A stretch of DNA of 24,676 nucleotides, taken from NCBI GenBank assembly GCA_024227975.1, contig JAAETV010000470.1, positions 1-24,676 of the forward strand, written 5' to 3'. Position numbers and translations under genes: made by a program. A model generated the notes under the pieces. It was not told the DNA's origin and did no database searches. It worked only from the letters and a program-made list of their open reading frames with translations. This DNA comes from Actinomycetes bacterium (lineage in GTDB: Bacteria > Actinomycetota > Acidimicrobiia > Acidimicrobiales > SZUA-35). Positions 22,777 to 24,676 of the stretch are shown here, in pieces (positions within the stretch are counted from its first letter, which is position 1; each line of letters begins with the position of its first letter).

Positions 22777-24059
22777 CCTCACCCATGACCAAGACTCCGT
22801 CCATCGCCGTCATCAAGCCGAATTATGGTGTCAATGGAGGCTTCGAGCGCCACGTTGCCGGACTGATCGAGGGGCTTCGAGAGCGGAGCTGGCGGGTCAG
22901 CGTCATCGAGCTGGACGGGAAGACCAAACCAGGCCGCCTCTTTGGCATACCCATCGAGCCCGTGCGGCTCGAATTCCACAGTGAGTACTTCATGTACTTG
23001 GCTCTGGTCGAGCAGGCCCAGCGACTCAACCTCGACCACTTCGATGCGGTGCTGACGACCCAGCCCCCGACCTACCTGGTCCCCCACCAGCGCAAGGTTG
23101 CCCTCTTCTTCCATCAGGCTCGGCTCCACTATGACCTGGCCGGGCCGGTGATGGCCGCCGGGATGGTCGACCCTGTGGTACATCGGGCAGCGACCACAGC
23201 CATTCGTACCCTCGAGGCCGATGCCGTTGGTGAAGTCCGCTTCTGGCTGGCCGGATCGGCCGAATCAGCAGCCCGTCTCGACCAATACTGGTCGATCCCT
23301 TCCGACCTGATTGACATCTACCAGGCACCTCCGACCTCGATACCTACTTCAATCGCCCCCTACCAACCCGACGGCCCCGTTGTCAGTGTTGGCCGGCTGG
23401 AGTGGCCGAAGCGGGCCGAGTTGGTGGTGCAAGCCACCCATCTGTCAGCTAGCGGCCGCAAGACCCACCTAGTGGGCGAAGGAAGCCGACTGGACCACAT
23501 CCGGGACCTCGACATCAGCTACCGCCAGGATCGTGATCTGGCCGCCCGCTCTCTCGAGGCCGGCCTGTGGGTCGAGAGTGGGGTCGTCAACACCAGCTCG
23601 GCCCGCCCTAGTGGCCCGCCGAGCGGAAGGATCGCATTCGAGGGCTCAGTATCCGACCAGCGCCGAGATCAGCTCTATGACGCAGCCTCGGTGGTCGTGG
23701 CGCCGGCCTACAAGGAGGACTACGGCCTGACCGCGGTCGAGGCCATGATCCGGGCCCGCCCCGTCATCGTGTGTCGCGACGGAGGCGGACTCACCGAAAT
23801 GATCACCAACGGGCTCAACGGTCTGATCGTCGAACCGAACGCCATCGCCATGGCCAAGGCCATCGATGGGCTGATCGATGACCCCGTTCGCGCCGCCAGG
23901 ATGGGCCAAGCGGCGCGGCGAGCGGTGAGCGGAATCTCAATGGAGCGTGCAGTGACCCAGGTCGAACTGGCCCTGCGGCGAGTACTCGACCATGAAGTCC
24001 CACCCAACTTCGACCTGCCGGATCTGATCGATCTGGCAGGATCACCACGTATTCCTTGA
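22773..24059 (+). CDS. Glycosyltransferase, GT4-type
   Basis: The 428-aa GT-B glycosyltransferase has N-terminal IAVIKPNYGVNGGFERHVAGL (11-31) with the glycine loop before helix 1, a central VSVGRLEWPKRAELVVQA at the start of the donor domain, and the E-x7-E motif EDYGLTAVE (Glu315, Glu323) followed by GLNGLIVEPN. Start is GTG 22773, overlapping the stop of the 178-aa gene; ATG 22785 is an alternative, and neither has a clear Shine-Dalgarno, consistent with translation coupled to the upstream gene. A stretch at about 230-280 (SGRKTHLVGEGSRLDHIRDLD and on) is Arg/Asp-rich and less family-like. It is cytoplasmic or membrane-peripheral; sugar donor and acceptor are unknown. It may work in the same envelope glycan as the 9644-13309 cluster. 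Confidence 0.9.
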   Translation: MTSPMTKTPSIAVIKPNYGVNGGFERHVAGLIEGLRERSWRVSVIELDGKTKPGRLFGIPIEPVRLEFHSEYFMYLALVEQAQRLNLDHFDAVLTTQPPTYLVPHQRKVALFFHQARLHYDLAGPVMAAGMVDPVVHRAATTAIRTLEADAVGEVRFWLAGSAESAARLDQYWSIPSDLIDIYQAPPTSIPTSIAPYQPDGPVVSVGRLEWPKRAELVVQATHLSASGRKTHLVGEGSRLDHIRDLDISYRQDRDLAARSLEAGLWVESGVVNTSSARPSGPPSGRIAFEGSVSDQRRDQLYDAASVVVAPAYKEDYGLTAVEAMIRARPVIVCRDGGGLTEMITNGLNGLIVEPNAIAMAKAIDGLIDDPVRAARMGQAARRAVSGISMERAVTQVELALRRVLDHEVPPNFDLPDLIDLAGSPRIP

Positions 24060-24061
24060 CT

Positions 24062-24090
24062 TTGTTCGCCAGTTTACGCTTAACTACTCT
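24062..24090 (+). promoter_or_regulatory. Candidate promoter for the last gene
   Basis: TTGTTC (24062-24067) and TACTCT (24085-24090) are separated by 17 bp in an AT-rich patch right after the glycosyltransferase stop. This would give a leader of roughly 75 nt. Confidence 0.4.
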
Positions 24091-24122
24091 TAGCTTCCCC
24101 AAGAACTCCACGCAGGTAGGCC

Positions 24123-24164
24123 GCGACCTTCTCCTGGTCGCCGGTCGAGAATGAGGAAGAAGGT
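24123..24164 (+). promoter_or_regulatory. Leader with two mutually exclusive pairings around a Shine-Dalgarno
   Basis: Hairpin A is GCGACC-TTCTCCT-GGTCGC (24123-24141). Pairing B joins ACCTTCTCCT (24126-24135) to AGGAAGAAGGT (24154-24164) as 10 bp with one bulged A, covering the AAGAAGG ribosome binding site of the gene that starts at 24174. The two share bases and cannot both form. It may be a control switch or chance. Confidence 0.35.
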
Positions 24165-24173
24165 GCTAGTTCG

Positions 24174-24676
24174 ATGGCAGGCGAAGACAACAAACGCGAA
24201 CCGAGGCGAGGCCCGACTTTTCCCGAACAGCGGCTTCAGGTGAGGGCCCTGATCGACCCTGTCGTCGACTCTTTGGGCCACGACCCACGATCTCTGTATG
24301 TCGAGCAGTTCTGGCTCTCGGCCCTCGGGCCTTCGGTCACCCTCCTACTTCGGCGGTTGGCTGCTGGTCTCGAGTTCCAGCCCGATGGCTTCGACCTCGA
24401 TCCTGTCGAATGTGCCCTAGAGCTCGGTCTCGGAACCCGGGGCGGGAAGCACAGCCCGTTCTGGCGCACGATCGACCGGGCCGGCCGCTTCGGCCTGGCC
24501 CGCCGCAATGGTGAGATGCTGGCCGTTCGCCGCTTCGTACCTCCCCTCAGCGCCCGCCAGGTGGAGCGCCTACCCGACCACCTGCGTAGGGCCCATGTGT
24601 CGTGGACGAACCGGCAGCTGGCCCGGAGCCGACGAGACCAGATGTGCCCCCCCTACCAGAACCGCTCCGCCAGCTA
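24174..24676 (+). CDS. Protein of unknown function (5' part, truncated by window edge)
   Basis: 167 codons are visible from ATG 24174 and the frame is still open at the right edge. No earlier start is possible: a TAG lies in frame at 24117 and no start codon follows it. AAGAAGG is about 10 bases upstream. The N-terminus is charged (AGEDNKREPRRGP). Then come helices with DPRSLYVEQFWLSALGPSVTLLLRRLAAGL, a DPVECALELGLGTRGGKHSPFWRTIDR segment that looks like a small helix-turn-helix or winged-helix-like unit, and an Arg-rich C-terminal part (QLARSRRDQM). No enzyme motif or membrane segment is seen. Codon use looks like that of the neighbouring genes, so it is very probably a real gene. Confidence 0.75.
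   Translation, partial: MAGEDNKREPRRGPTFPEQRLQVRALIDPVVDSLGHDPRSLYVEQFWLSALGPSVTLLLRRLAAGLEFQPDGFDLDPVECALELGLGTRGGKHSPFWRTIDRAGRFGLARRNGEMLAVRRFVPPLSARQVERLPDHLRRAHVSWTNRQLARSRRDQMCPPYQNRSAS

Noticed and set aside
1..24676. CRISPR array, tRNA, rRNA, transposase or phage genes
   Set aside because: Looked for direct-repeat arrays, tRNA cloverleaf ends and DDE or tyrosine-recombinase motifs by eye; none were seen. The only perfect tandem repeat noticed is the 15-bp one at 22438-22467.

Overview
The window is a GC-rich, gene-dense stretch of what looks like an actinobacterial chromosome. Within the Actinobacteria the best guess is an Acidimicrobiia-type organism. This is inferred from four things: abundant GTG starts, several candidate leaderless promoters (a -10 TAnnnT hexamer 6-7 nt before the start codon), short G-[WYF]-x-[LV] propeller-like repeats joined to DUF4214 tails on secreted cell-wall enzymes, and a flavoprotein that resembles mycobacterial LpdA. 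No rRNA, tRNA, CRISPR array, insertion sequence or phage gene was seen. No gene-free stretch exceeds 300 bases; the longest is the 188-bp divergent region at 13310-13497.

Left part (1-5054, all minus strand). A glycosyltransferase, preceded by a possible 43-aa overlapping ORF, is followed by an LpdA-like NAD(P)H:quinone flavoprotein. Next come a three-helix membrane protein of unknown function, a CPA1-type Na+/H+ antiporter, and the start of a protein that looks like a universal-stress-type protein and overlaps the antiporter by 4 bp (ATGA).

Centre-left (5135-8283, plus). A single-polypeptide (Sbm/ScpA-type) methylmalonyl-CoA mutase with its own B12 domain is preceded by an apparently leaderless promoter. 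It overlaps by 4 bp (GTGA) its G-protein chaperone MeaB/ArgK. Together they form a propionate / methylmalonyl-CoA module.

Centre (8301-15343). These are envelope-glycan genes. A Wzt/TagH-type polysaccharide-export ATPase (plus) has no permease nearby. Two GT4-type glycosyltransferases and a GDP-L-fucose synthase (minus) are transcribed away from a large HAD-like protein with eroded motifs (plus). The block from the end of the first glycosyltransferase to the end of the HAD gene is bounded on both sides by a 28-bp inverted repeat (25/28 identical). Each copy starts right after a stop codon. This is the most unusual feature of the window.

Right-centre (15374-22203, minus). A perfect 10-bp-stem hairpin lies between convergent genes. 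A membrane-anchored PGRP/amidase_2-type murein amidase and a secreted SpoIID/LytB-like protein are adjacent and both end in DUF4214 repeats; they probably act on peptidoglycan outside the membrane. Upstream lie a rhodanese-ThiF/MoeB-like sulfur-transfer enzyme with domain order opposite to mycobacterial MoeZ, and a Sir2-type NAD-dependent deacylase.

Right end (22227-24676, plus). Divergent from sir2, with only 36 bp between start codons, is a 178-aa acidic/coiled-coil protein that overlaps a further GT4 glycosyltransferase. A last gene of unknown function runs off the edge, behind a leader that could hide its ribosome binding site.

All functional calls are from reading motifs by eye; no database search was run.
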